This document shows positions 51,204 through 59,390 of a stretch of DNA of 64,000 nt, piece by piece. The stretch covers positions 53,174-117,173 of the forward strand of contig NZ_SCNN01000020.1 of NCBI RefSeq assembly GCF_005503535.1, read 5' to 3'. The notes beneath the pieces were generated by a model. The model searched no databases, was not told the origin of the DNA, and worked only from the letters and a program-made list of their open reading frames with translations. How positions within the stretch are numbered: the first letter of the stretch is position 1; every line of letters starts with the position of its first letter. The DNA is from Mesorhizobium comanense. Its GTDB lineage: Bacteria; Pseudomonadota; Alphaproteobacteria; Rhizobiales; Rhizobiaceae. The position numbers were made by a program, and so were the translations under genes.

Positions 51204-52070
51204 ATGAGAAAATTCCTAGCAAGCACCGGTGCTGCTGCCACGTTCCTCGCCAGCGGATCCGCTTTCGCGGACCAGCCAAGGGCGTGGGAGACGGGCTTCC
51301 AGGCGCCGGCGACCGATATGATGCGGCAGATCGAGTGGTTCGGAAACTACACGATGTGGTTCATCATTCCGATCACCGTCCTGGTGCTGTTCCTTCTGCT
51401 CTACTGCGTCGTGAAATTCCGCGCGAGCGCGAACCCGGTCCCCTCCAAGACCAGCCACAACACGCTGATCGAGGTGATCTGGACGGTTGGCCCTGTCGTC
51501 ATCCTGCTGTGCCTCGCCATTCCCTCGTTCCAGCTGCTGACCGCGCAATACACGCCGCCGGAAGAAGCCAAGCTGACGGTCAAGGCGACCGGCAACCAGT
51601 GGAACTGGGACTACGAATACCAGACCGACAACACGCTCACCTTCAACTCGGCCATCCTCCAGGAAGGTGATCGCGCCAAGGCCGGCAAGGAGGATCGCTC
51701 GATCTATCCGCGCCTGCTTGCAGTCGACAATGAACTGGTGGTGCCGGTCAACACGATGACCCGCGTGCTGGTCACCGCAACCGACGTCATCCATTCCTTC
51801 GCGATGCCGTCCTTCGGCATCAAGATCGACGCCATTCCGGGCCGTACCAACGAGACCTGGTTCAAGGCGGAGAAGGAAGGCCTCTATTACGGCCAGTGCT
51901 CGCAGCTCTGCGGCAAGGACCACGCCTTCATGCCGATCGCCATCCGTGTCGTGTCCGACGCGCAGTTCAAGACCTGGCTGGCCGCGGCCAAGACCGACCT
52001 GCCGGGTGCCAACAAGACGCTCATGGCCCAGGTCGATGGCCAGAACAAGGTAGCGGCCGCCGGCAACTGA
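51204..52070 (+). CDS. ctaC: Cytochrome c oxidase subunit II
   Basis: A 288-aa subunit II of the aa3-type oxidase, carrying the binuclear CuA centre that accepts electrons from cytochrome c. A signal peptide (1-22) is followed by two transmembrane helices ('WFIIPITVLVLFLLLYCVVKF', 'VIWTVGPVVILLCLAIPSF'), the aromatic 'GNQWNWDYEY', and the CuA ligands 'VIHSFAMPSFGIKIDAIPG...YYGQCSQLCGKDHAFMPI' (two Cys, two His, Met, Glu-type carbonyl). ATG at 51204 follows AGAGGGCG. First gene of the cta operon. Confidence 0.95.
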   Translation: MRKFLASTGAAATFLASGSAFADQPRAWETGFQAPATDMMRQIEWFGNYTMWFIIPITVLVLFLLLYCVVKFRASANPVPSKTSHNTLIEVIWTVGPVVILLCLAIPSFQLLTAQYTPPEEAKLTVKATGNQWNWDYEYQTDNTLTFNSAILQEGDRAKAGKEDRSIYPRLLAVDNELVVPVNTMTRVLVTATDVIHSFAMPSFGIKIDAIPGRTNETWFKAEKEGLYYGQCSQLCGKDHAFMPIAIRVVSDAQFKTWLAAAKTDLPGANKTLMAQVDGQNKVAAAGN

Positions 52071-52108
52071 TGCCGCGGGTTAGCAAGATTTAGGGAACGG
52101 AGCGGAAC

Positions 52109-53761
52109 ATGGCAGACGCTGCAGCTCATGACGGGCACGACCACAAGCCGTATCGCGGCTGGGTGCGCTGGGTTTATTCGACCAACCACAAGGACATCGG
52201 TACGCTCTACCTGATCTTCGCGATCATGGCCGGCATCATCGGCGGCGCGCTGTCCGTCGCCATCCGCATGGAGCTGCAGGAGCCCGGCATCCAGATCTTC
52301 AGCGGCCTCGCGCAGATGGTCTACGGCATGAATGGCGACGCCGCGATCGACGGCGGCAAGAGCATGTACAACGCCTTTGCCACCGCGCACGCCCTGATCA
52401 TGATCTTCTTCATGGTCATGCCGGCCCTGATCGGCGGTTTCGCCAACTGGATGGTTCCGATCATGATCGGCGCGCCCGACATGGCGTTCCCGCGCATGAA
52501 CAACATCTCCTTCTGGCTGCTGCCGCCGGCCTTCATCCTGCTCTTGACCTCGATGTTCATGCCGAGCGCTCCCGGCGCCTATGGCGTTGGTGGCGGCTGG
52601 ACGCTCTATCCGCCGCTCTCGACCTCGGGCCAGCCCGGGCCGGCCATGGATCTGGCGATCCTGTCGATCCACATCGCCGGCGCGTCCTCGATCCTCGGCG
52701 CCATCAACTTCATCACCACCATCTTCAACATGCGCGCTCCGGGCATGACGCTGCACAAGATGCCGCTGTTTGCCTGGTCGGTGCTGGTAACCGCCTTCCT
52801 GCTGCTGTTGTCGCTGCCGGTGCTGGCCGGCGGCATCACCATGCTGCTCACCGACCGCAATTTCGGCACCACCTTCTTCGCGCCAGACGGCGGTGGCGAT
52901 CCGATCCTGTTCCAGCACCTGTTCTGGTTCTTCGGTCACCCTGAAGTGTACATCCTGATCCTGCCGGGCTTCGGCATCATCAGCCACATCGTCTCGACCT
53001 TCTCGAGGAAGCCCGTGTTCGGCTATCTCGGCATGGCCTACGCCATGGTCGCGATCGGCGCCGTGGGCTTCATCGTCTGGGCGCACCACATGTACACGAC
53101 CGGCCTGTCGCTCGACACGCAGCGCTACTTCGTCTTCGCCACCATGGTCATCGCCGTGCCCACGGGTGTGAAGATCTTCTCGTGGATTGCCACGATGTGG
53201 GGCGGTTCGATCTCGTTCAAGCCGCCGATGCTTTGGGCGCTGGGCTTCATCTTCCTGTTCACCATCGGTGGCGTCACCGGCGTGCAGCTGGCCAATGCCG
53301 GCCTCGACCGCTCGCTGCACGACACCTATTTCGTGATCGCCCACTTCCACTACGTGCTGTCGCTGGGCGCGGTGTTCGCCATCTTCGCTGGCTGGTACTA
53401 CTGGTTCCCGAAGATGACCGGCTACATGTACTCGCCCGTCATCGCCAACACCCATTTCTGGGTGATGTTCGTGGGCGTCAACCTGATCTTCTTCCCGCAG
53501 CACTTCCTCGGCCTCGCAGGCATGCCGCGCCGCACCATCGACTACCCGGATGCGTTCCACGGCTGGAACATGGTGTCGTCCTACGGCTCCTACATCGCGG
53601 CCGTCGGCGTCGCGATCTTCCTCTACGGCGTGTTCGAGGCCTTCCAGAAGAAGCGGATCGCCGGTGCCAACCCATGGGGTGAGGGCGCAACCACGCTCGA
53701 ATGGCAGCTGCCTTCGCCGCCGCCGTTCCACCAGTGGGAGCAGCTGCCGAAGATCAAGTAA
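52109..53761 (+). CDS. ctaD: Cytochrome c oxidase subunit I
   Basis: A 550-aa, 12-helix catalytic subunit binding heme a, heme a3 and CuB. Visible landmarks: 'AHALIMIFFMVMPALIGGFANWMVP' (first heme a His), 'WFFGHPEVYILILPGFGIISH' (CuB His with the cross-linked Tyr), 'VGFIVWAHHMYTTGL' (CuB His pair), and 'DTYFVIAHFHYVLSLGA' (heme a3 and heme a His). The proton-channel residues of the D path ('GAPDMAFPRMNN') are present. Strong GGAGCGG ribosome binding site. Second gene of the operon. Confidence 0.97.
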   Translation: MADAAAHDGHDHKPYRGWVRWVYSTNHKDIGTLYLIFAIMAGIIGGALSVAIRMELQEPGIQIFSGLAQMVYGMNGDAAIDGGKSMYNAFATAHALIMIFFMVMPALIGGFANWMVPIMIGAPDMAFPRMNNISFWLLPPAFILLLTSMFMPSAPGAYGVGGGWTLYPPLSTSGQPGPAMDLAILSIHIAGASSILGAINFITTIFNMRAPGMTLHKMPLFAWSVLVTAFLLLLSLPVLAGGITMLLTDRNFGTTFFAPDGGGDPILFQHLFWFFGHPEVYILILPGFGIISHIVSTFSRKPVFGYLGMAYAMVAIGAVGFIVWAHHMYTTGLSLDTQRYFVFATMVIAVPTGVKIFSWIATMWGGSISFKPPMLWALGFIFLFTIGGVTGVQLANAGLDRSLHDTYFVIAHFHYVLSLGAVFAIFAGWYYWFPKMTGYMYSPVIANTHFWVMFVGVNLIFFPQHFLGLAGMPRRTIDYPDAFHGWNMVSSYGSYIAAVGVAIFLYGVFEAFQKKRIAGANPWGEGATTLEWQLPSPPPFHQWEQLPKIK

Positions 53762-53837
53762 GGCGGCACGCCGCCCGAATACGAAACCGCCGGTGCGCCG
53801 GCGGTTTTGGCCAACGGAATGATGGACTTGAGTACGC

Positions 53838-54782
53838 ATGGCCCTAGTCGACGAAACCAGCATTGACGAAGCGGGCTTCCGCATGTCGGAAGCCACCGCG
53901 GGCGATTTCTTCGCCCTGCTGAAGCCGCGCGTCATGTCGCTGGTCGTGTTCACGGCCTTTGTCGGGCTGGTCGCCGCACCCGTGACCATCAATCCGCTGC
54001 TGGCGGTGATCGCTATCCTGTCGATCGCCATCGGCGCTGGCGCCTCGGGCGCCCTCAACATGTGGTACGATGCCGACATCGACGCGGTGATGACCCGCAC
54101 GGCCAGCCGCCCGGTGCCTTCGGGCCGCATCCAGCCGCACGAGGCGCTGAGCTTCGGTCTGGTGCTGTCGGTGCTGTCGGTGATGACACTCGGCGTGCTC
54201 GTCAACTGGCTGTCGGCGTCGCTGCTGGCCTTCACCATTTTCTTCTATGCGGTCGTCTACACCATGTGGCTGAAGCGCTGGACGCCGCAGAACATCGTCA
54301 TCGGCGGCGCGGCTGGCGCGATCCCTCCGGTTATCGGCTGGGCAGCGGTCACCGGTTCGGTCAGCCTCGAAAGCGTCATTCTGTTCCTGATCATCTTCCT
54401 GTGGACGCCGCCGCATTTCTGGGCGCTGGCGCTGTTCAAGTCCGAGGATTACGGGCGCGCCGGCATCCCGATGATGCCCAATGTCGCCGGTGAGGCATCG
54501 ACCCGCCGTCAGATTTTCGCCTATGCCCTGGTGCTGGCGCCGGTCGGCGTGCTGCCGTGGCTGCTTGGCTACACCACGCCTTTCTACGGCGTGGCCGCAC
54601 TGCTGCTTGGTGTCGGCTTCGTCTGGTATGCCTGGAAGGTACTCGGCATGGCTGACGACGATCGTGCGATGAAGCCGGCCAAGGCGCTGTTCGCCTATTC
54701 GCTGCTTTATCTCTTCGCCATCTTCGCGGCCTATCTGGCCGACAGCGTTGTCGAACGCGCGCTCGCAATGGGTGGAGCATGA
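53838..54782 (+). CDS. ctaB: Protoheme IX farnesyltransferase (heme O synthase)
   Basis: A 314-aa membrane prenyltransferase converting heme b to heme o, the precursor of heme a in this oxidase. 'GASGALNMWYDADIDAVMTRTASRPVPSGRI' (N-x-x-x-D-x-x-x-D) and 'TPPHFWALALFKSEDYGRAGIPMMPNVAGEASTRRQI' are the two prenyl-diphosphate-binding motifs. Eight or nine hydrophobic helices. The stop overlaps the next small gene's start (ATGA). Confidence 0.95.
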   Translation: MALVDETSIDEAGFRMSEATAGDFFALLKPRVMSLVVFTAFVGLVAAPVTINPLLAVIAILSIAIGAGASGALNMWYDADIDAVMTRTASRPVPSGRIQPHEALSFGLVLSVLSVMTLGVLVNWLSASLLAFTIFFYAVVYTMWLKRWTPQNIVIGGAAGAIPPVIGWAAVTGSVSLESVILFLIIFLWTPPHFWALALFKSEDYGRAGIPMMPNVAGEASTRRQIFAYALVLAPVGVLPWLLGYTTPFYGVAALLLGVGFVWYAWKVLGMADDDRAMKPAKALFAYSLLYLFAIFAAYLADSVVERALAMGGA

Positions 54783-54946
54783 GCATGGCCGAGGAAAAGC
54801 TTGAAACGGTCGTTCTGACCGAACGCCAGAAGAAGGCCCAGCGCAGCCGCTCCATCGCCATCGGTGTGGCGCTCGCGGTTCTGGTCGTGATTTTCTACAT
54901 CGCGACGATCGTCAAGTTCGGCCACAATTTGTCGGGCAAGATGTGA
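54779..54946 (+). CDS. coxF: CoxF-like small membrane protein of the cta operon
   Basis: A 55-aa protein easily missed because of its size. It begins MSMAEEKLETVVLTERQKKA, has one transmembrane helix ('IAIGVALAVLVVIFYIATIV') and ends 'KFGHNLSGKM'. It overlaps the ctaB stop by 4 bases, and its own TGA shares its last base with the ctaG ATG, so it is tightly coupled on both sides. Its position between ctaB and ctaG and its sequence match the short CoxF protein of rhizobial oxidase operons, thought to assist assembly. Confidence 0.88.
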   Translation: MSMAEEKLETVVLTERQKKAQRSRSIAIGVALAVLVVIFYIATIVKFGHNLSGKM

Positions 54947-55572
54947 TGGGCACCGGGACAGCAGGGAAGACGGCCGGGAAGACCAGCAACCGCGTCGTCG
55001 CGGCTGTGTGCCTGGCGTTTTTCACCGGCATGATTGGCATGGCCTATGCGGCCGTGCCGCTCTACAAGATGTTCTGCCAGGCGACCGGCTATGGCGGCAC
55101 GACGCAGCGCGCCGAAAAGCAATATGCCGGCCGCGTGCTCGACCGTGAGATAACCGTTCGCTTCGACGCCAACATCGCCGGCGTGCCGTGGGAGTTCCAG
55201 CCGGTCCAGCGTTCGATGACCATGAAGATCGGCGAGACGGTCCAGGCGCATTACAAGGCGACCAACAAGTTCGACCAGCCAGTCACCGGCCGCGCCACCT
55301 TCAACGTGCAGCCGGAACTGGCGGGGCCGTACTTCAACAAGGTCGAGTGCTTCTGCTTCACCGATACGTCGCTGAAGCCCGGCGAGACGCTGGACATGCC
55401 GGTCCTCTTCTATGTGGACCCCGATATCGTGAACGTGCCGGAACTGAAGGACGTGAAGACGATCACCCTGTCCTATACGATGTTCCCGGTCGAGAAGAAC
55501 AAGCCGGTCGCCTCCTCGGAGCCGGCCAAGGGCAATGGCAAAGTTTCAGATACCGAAAATCTCGGGGGTTGA
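54946..55572 (+). CDS. ctaG: Cytochrome c oxidase assembly protein CtaG (Cox11)
   Basis: A 208-aa copper chaperone that delivers CuB to subunit I. One N-terminal transmembrane helix ('VVAAVCLAFFTGMIGMAYAAVPLY') with the conserved 'LYKMFCQATGYGGT', and an immunoglobulin-like periplasmic domain with the copper motif 'VECFCFTDTSLKPGE' (C-F-C) and 'MPVLFYVDPDI'. ATG at 54946 overlaps the coxF stop by one base. Confidence 0.95.
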   Translation: MGTGTAGKTAGKTSNRVVAAVCLAFFTGMIGMAYAAVPLYKMFCQATGYGGTTQRAEKQYAGRVLDREITVRFDANIAGVPWEFQPVQRSMTMKIGETVQAHYKATNKFDQPVTGRATFNVQPELAGPYFNKVECFCFTDTSLKPGETLDMPVLFYVDPDIVNVPELKDVKTITLSYTMFPVEKNKPVASSEPAKGNGKVSDTENLGG

Positions 55573-55573
55573 T

Positions 55574-56452
55574 ATGGCAGACGCGCACGCAAAACATCAC
55601 GACTATCATCTCGTCGACCCGAGCCCGTGGCCGTTCCTGGGATCGGTAGGCGCCCTCGTCATGGCTTTTGGCGGCGTTGCCCTCATGGAGTACCTGAAGG
55701 GCGGCTCGTTCCCGATCTTCGGCTACAACATCGCCAATCCGTGGCTGTTCTTCATCGGCCTCGTGATCGTGCTCTACACGATGTTCGCCTGGTGGTCGGA
55801 CACGATCAAGGAAGCGCATGAGGGCCACCACACGCGCGTCGTGTCGCTGCACCTGCGCTACGGCATGATCATGTTCATCGCCTCGGAGGTGATGTTCTTC
55901 GTCGCCTGGTTCTGGGCCTATTTCGACGCCAGCCTTTTTGCGGGCGAGGCGCAGAACTATGCGCGCCACACATTTACCGGTGGCGTGTGGCCGCCGAAGG
56001 GCATGGAAGTTCTCGACCCCTTCCATCTGCCGCTCTACAACACCATCATCCTGCTGCTGTCAGGCACGACGGTCACCTGGGCGCATCATTCGCTGCTTCA
56101 CGGCGACCGCAAGGGCCTCATCAACGGTCTGGTGCTGACCGTCGGCCTGGGCATGCTCTTCACCATGGTCCAGGCCTACGAGTACATGCACGCTCCGTTC
56201 GGCTTCAAGGATTCCATCTACGGCGCCACCTTCTTCATGGCGACCGGCTTCCACGGTTTCCATGTCATCATCGGCACCATCTTCCTGCTGGTCTGCCTGA
56301 TCCGGGCGATGAAGGGCGACTTCACCCCCAAGCAGCATTTCGGCTTCGAGGCGGCGGCCTGGTACTGGCACTTCGTCGACGTGGTCTGGCTGTTCCTGTT
56401 CGCGTCGATTTACGTCTGGGGATCGGTTGGCGCCGTCATCGAAGGCCACTGA
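55574..56452 (+). CDS. ctaE: Cytochrome c oxidase subunit III
   Basis: A 292-aa, seven-helix subunit III stabilising the aa3 oxidase. Landmarks: 'HDYHLVDPSPWPFLGSVGALV', 'EGHHTRVVSLHLRYGMIMFIASEVMFFVAWFWAYFDASL', 'TTVTWAHHSLLHGDRKG' and 'GFHGFHVIIGTIFLLVCLIR...HFGFEAAAWYWHFVDVVWLFLF'. ATG at 55574 has GGGGG upstream and starts 1 base after the ctaG stop. A strong terminator follows at 56476, ending the core operon. Confidence 0.96.
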   Translation: MADAHAKHHDYHLVDPSPWPFLGSVGALVMAFGGVALMEYLKGGSFPIFGYNIANPWLFFIGLVIVLYTMFAWWSDTIKEAHEGHHTRVVSLHLRYGMIMFIASEVMFFVAWFWAYFDASLFAGEAQNYARHTFTGGVWPPKGMEVLDPFHLPLYNTIILLLSGTTVTWAHHSLLHGDRKGLINGLVLTVGLGMLFTMVQAYEYMHAPFGFKDSIYGATFFMATGFHGFHVIIGTIFLLVCLIRAMKGDFTPKQHFGFEAAAWYWHFVDVVWLFLFASIYVWGSVGAVIEGH

Positions 56453-56475
56453 TCGCTCCTGCGAATCCCGATTTT

Positions 56476-56515
56476 GAAGAAGGCGGCCGCGGCGACGCGG
56501 CCGCCTTCTTCTTTT
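56476..56515 (+). terminator. Strong terminator after ctaE
   Basis: Perfect 16-bp stem GAAGAAGGCGGCCGCG/CGCGGCCGCCTTCTTC (56476-56491 with 56496-56511), 4-nt loop, followed by TTTT. Confidence 0.93.
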
Positions 56516-56519
56516 CGGC

Positions 56520-56595
56520 GCCTCATCTTCTTTCCATCGCCCCATCTTCTTTCCAACGCCCCATCTTCTTTCCAACGCCCCATCTTCTTTCCAAC
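56520..56595. repeat. Four 19-bp direct tandem repeats
   Basis: The unit GCCCCATCTTCTTTCCAAC occurs exactly three times in a row (56539-56557, 56558-56576, 56577-56595), preceded by a fourth copy with two changes (56520-56538). There are no spacers, so this is a minisatellite and not a CRISPR array. It lies between the ctaE terminator and the L,D-transpeptidase start. Each unit read on the minus strand contains GGAAAGAAGATGGGG. Confidence 0.95.
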
Positions 56596-56620
56596 GCAAT
56601 GATCGCCGATCGATGGCCGG

Positions 56621-57109
56621 ATGCGGCTGACACTTCCCTGGGCGATCTGCCTGCTCATCCTCTCGGCATTTCCAGCCTTTGCGGCGGATGCGGTCGATCT
56701 GGTGCGCGTCCACAAGGCGGAGCGGCGGCTTGAGTTGATTGGCGGCGGGAAAGTCCTGCGCAGCTACGGCATCGCGCTCGGCGGCGATCCCATCGGTCAC
56801 AAGCACCGGGAAGGCGACCAGCGAACGCCCGAGGGGCGCTATGTCCTCGATTGGCGTAACCCCAACAGCATCGCCCATAAGTCGATCCACATTTCATACC
56901 CAAATCCGGACGACCGGGCAGCTGCCCGGGCACGCAATGTCGACCCCGGCGGCATGATCATGATCCACGGCCAGCCGAACGGTTTCGGCTGGTGGGGCTG
57001 GCTGCTTCAATTGGTCGACTGGACCGATGGCTGCATAGCCGTTACGGACTCCGACATGGACGAAATCTGGGCGATGGTGGCCGACGGGACGCCAATCGAG
57101 ATCGAGTAA
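56621..57109 (+). CDS. Secreted L,D-transpeptidase (YkuD) family protein
   Basis: A 162-aa exported protein: signal peptide 'LPWAICLLILSAFPAFAADA' (about 1-22), then a YkuD domain with 'VDLVRVHKAERRLELIGGGKVLRSYGIALGG', 'GHKHREGDQRTPEGRYVLDWRN', 'MIMIHGQPNGFGWWG' and the catalytic Cys region 'DWTDGCIAVTDSDMDEIW'. The His and Cys of the site are present; the usual S-x-G-C-[IV]-R reads T-D-G-C-I-A, so the Ser before Gly and the Arg after Cys are replaced. It may cross-link peptidoglycan or anchor lipoproteins. It sits between ctaE and the DUF983 gene, which are usually adjacent. Confidence 0.88.
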   Translation: MRLTLPWAICLLILSAFPAFAADAVDLVRVHKAERRLELIGGGKVLRSYGIALGGDPIGHKHREGDQRTPEGRYVLDWRNPNSIAHKSIHISYPNPDDRAAARARNVDPGGMIMIHGQPNGFGWWGWLLQLVDWTDGCIAVTDSDMDEIWAMVADGTPIEIE

Positions 57110-57118
57110 TGACGACCA

Positions 57119-57520
57119 ATGACGGCACCTTCCATGAGTGAAGACAAGGCGATCTGGCCTCCGATCGATCCGATCTCGGCTGGCCTGCACGGCCGCTGCC
57201 CACGCTGCGGCGAGGGGCGGCTGTTCTCCGGCTTCCTCACCGTCGGCAAACGCTGCGTCAATTGCGGGCTCGACTATTCCTATGCCGATGCCGGCGATGG
57301 GCCGGCGGTGTTCGTCATCCTGATCATCGGCTTCATCATCGTCGGCCTGGCGCTGTGGGTCGAGGTGACGCTCAGCCCGCCGCTCTGGCTGCATCTGCTG
57401 GTCTGGATCCCGCTGGCACTGGTGCTCTGCCTGACCGCGCTCCGGCTGATCAAGGGCGTGCTGCTGACCCTCCAATATGCCAACAAGGCAGCCGAGGGAC
57501 GGCTGGATCGCGGCGAATGA
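57119..57520 (+). CDS. DUF983 protein
   Basis: A 133-aa protein with an N-terminal zinc-ribbon ('GRCPRCGEGRLFSGFLTVGKRCVNCGLDY', two C-x-x-C pairs) and two transmembrane helices ('AVFVILIIGFIIVGLALWVEV', 'LWLHLLVWIPLALVLCLTALRLI'). DUF983 genes are regularly placed between the subunit III gene and surf1 in alphaproteobacterial oxidase clusters, suggesting an assembly role. The stop overlaps the surf1 ATG (ATGA). Confidence 0.92.
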   Translation: MTAPSMSEDKAIWPPIDPISAGLHGRCPRCGEGRLFSGFLTVGKRCVNCGLDYSYADAGDGPAVFVILIIGFIIVGLALWVEVTLSPPLWLHLLVWIPLALVLCLTALRLIKGVLLTLQYANKAAEGRLDRGE

Positions 57521-58272
57521 GCCAGACTTCCATGAGCAAGGAAGGCCAGTCGCGGCCAAGGTCGGCATTGCTGCTCGGACTTGGCCTCCTGCTGCTGTTG
57601 ATCCTGCTTGCGCTCGGCACCTGGCAGGTCCAGCGCCTGCAATGGAAGGAAGGCCTCCTTCAGACCATCGACCAGCGCACCCACTCGGCGCCACGGCCGC
57701 TGGCCGAGGTCGAGAAGGAATTCGCCGCGACCGGTGATGTCGACTACACGCCGGTTACAGTGACCGGCACTTTCCTGCATTCCGGCGAGCGGCATTTCTA
57801 TGCCACCTGGGACGGCGAGGCCGGCTTCAATGTCTACACGCCGCTCGCGCTCGATGATGGCCGCTTCGTGCTGATCAATCGCGGTTTCATCCCCTATGAC
57901 CTCAAGGATGCGGCCAAGCGCGCCAAGGGGCAGGTGCCGGGCAAGGTCACGGTCACCGGTCTGGCCCGCAATCCTCTGCCGGCAAAGCCGTCGATGATGC
58001 TTCCCGACAATGACGTGGCCAAGAACATCTTCTACTGGAAGGACCGCGACGTCATGGCTGCGAGCGCCGGCTTGCCGGCCGGATTCACGCTGGTGCCGAT
58101 CTTCATCGATGCCGACAAGACACCGAATCCCGGCGGTCTGCCGATAGGCGGCGTCACCATCATCGATCTGCCGAACAGCCATCTGCAATATGCCATGACC
58201 TGGTATGGGCTCGCCGCCGCGCTTGCCGTGGTGCTGGTCCTGCGGCTGCGTCGTCCCGCGAAAGAAGACTGA
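57517..58272 (+). CDS. SURF1 family cytochrome oxidase assembly protein
   Basis: A 251-aa inner-membrane protein that helps insert heme a into subunit I. Two terminal transmembrane helices ('LLLGLGLLLLLILLALGTWQVQRLQWKEGLL' and 'YAMTWYGLAAALAVVLVLRLR') flank the periplasmic domain, with the SURF1 hallmarks 'LGTWQVQRLQWK', 'VTVTGTFLHSGERHFY', 'VLINRGFIPYDL' and 'NSHLQYAMTWYGLA'. Coupled to the DUF983 gene by a 4-base overlap. Confidence 0.93.
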   Translation: MSQTSMSKEGQSRPRSALLLGLGLLLLLILLALGTWQVQRLQWKEGLLQTIDQRTHSAPRPLAEVEKEFAATGDVDYTPVTVTGTFLHSGERHFYATWDGEAGFNVYTPLALDDGRFVLINRGFIPYDLKDAAKRAKGQVPGKVTVTGLARNPLPAKPSMMLPDNDVAKNIFYWKDRDVMAASAGLPAGFTLVPIFIDADKTPNPGGLPIGGVTIIDLPNSHLQYAMTWYGLAAALAVVLVLRLRRPAKED

Positions 58273-58374
58273 ACGCGCCACGCCCCTCCTTCTACCGATG
58301 CTCTCGACAGGGCCCGCTCTTGACAGAACAGGGGTAGGCACCTCATTTCGGCGCTGACCAACCGGCTGGGATTC

Positions 58375-59385
58375 ATGCTTCAGACAACTGCCAAGCCTCC
58401 TTTGACGATCCGGCTCTGCCAGCCGCGCGGCTTCTGCGCGGGTGTCGACCGTGCCATCCAGATCGTCGTGCTGGCGCTGAAAAAGTATGGCGCTCCGGTC
58501 TATGTCCGCCACGAGATCGTGCATAACCGCTATGTCGTCGAGGGGCTGCAAAGCCTCGGCGCGGTGTTCATCGAGGAACTGTCCGAGATTCCGGCCGAAC
58601 ACCGGCAGTCGCCGGTCGTCTTCTCGGCCCATGGCGTGCCGAAATCGGTGCCGGCCGATGCGCAGGCGCGCAACCTCTTCTATCTCGACGCCACCTGTCC
58701 CCTGGTGTCCAAGGTTCACAAGCAGGCGATGCGGCATCAGCGTCTTGGCCGCCATGTGCTGCTGATTGGCCATGCCGGACATCCGGAGGTGATCGGCACC
58801 ATGGGGCAGTTGCCCGAAGGCGCGGTGACATTGGTCGAGACCGAGGCCGACGCGGCCAGGCTCGAACCCGCCGATCCACACGCGCTTGGCTTCGTTACCC
58901 AGACCACGCTTTCGGTCGAGGATACCGCCGGCATCATCCGCGCGCTGCGGGAGCGCTTTCCGGACCTCCAGGCGCCGGCGGCGGAATCGATCTGCTATGC
59001 CACCACGAATCGTCAGGAAGCGGTGAAGGAGACCGCGGCCGGCGCCGATCTCTATCTGATCGTCGGCGCGCCCAATTCCTCCAATTCGCGGCGTCTTGTC
59101 GAAGTGGCGGAGCGTGCCGGCGCCACCATGTCGCTTCTCGTGCAGCGCGCCGCCGAGATTCCATGGAATGACATCGGCAACATTTCGACTCTTGGCCTGT
59201 CGGCAGGGGCGTCGGCGCCGGAAATCATCGTCGACGAGATCATCGACGCGTTCCGCCAGCGCTTCGATGTGACGATCGACCTGGCCATCACGGCCACCGA
59301 AACGGAGGATTTTCCGGTCATGCGGGTATTGCGCGATGTCGAACTGACGCCGGCCGACATGGCCTTCGTCAACGGGGCCGCGTAA
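58375..59385 (+). CDS. ispH: 4-hydroxy-3-methylbut-2-enyl diphosphate reductase
   Basis: Last enzyme of the MEP pathway: a [4Fe-4S] protein reducing HMBPP to IPP and DMAPP. The three cluster cysteines are visible as C21 ('QPRGFCAGVDRAI'), C108 ('YLDATCPLVSKVH') and C207 ('ESICYATTNRQEAV'), with 'HEIVHNRYVVEGL', 'FSAHGVP', 'GHAGHPEVIGTMGQ' and 'GAPNSSNSRRLVEVA'. Length 336 aa is normal. It heads the conserved rhizobial cluster ispH-thrB-rnhA. Confidence 0.96.
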   Translation: MLQTTAKPPLTIRLCQPRGFCAGVDRAIQIVVLALKKYGAPVYVRHEIVHNRYVVEGLQSLGAVFIEELSEIPAEHRQSPVVFSAHGVPKSVPADAQARNLFYLDATCPLVSKVHKQAMRHQRLGRHVLLIGHAGHPEVIGTMGQLPEGAVTLVETEADAARLEPADPHALGFVTQTTLSVEDTAGIIRALRERFPDLQAPAAESICYATTNRQEAVKETAAGADLYLIVGAPNSSNSRRLVEVAERAGATMSLLVQRAAEIPWNDIGNISTLGLSAGASAPEIIVDEIIDAFRQRFDVTIDLAITATETEDFPVMRVLRDVELTPADMAFVNGAA

Positions 59386-59390
59386 GGCAC

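Noticed and set aside
51887..54238. Minus-strand open frame of 783 codons opposite ctaD and ctaB
   Set aside because: Composition is Arg/His/Glu-rich nonsense typical of antisense shadows; the plus strand carries unmistakable oxidase genes.
56520..56595. Possible CRISPR array
   Set aside because: The 19-bp units are contiguous with no spacers, so this is a tandem minisatellite.
57262..57516. Long N-terminal extension of the SURF1 frame
   Set aside because: It overlaps the DUF983 gene in another frame; the ATGA junction at 57517 is the natural start.
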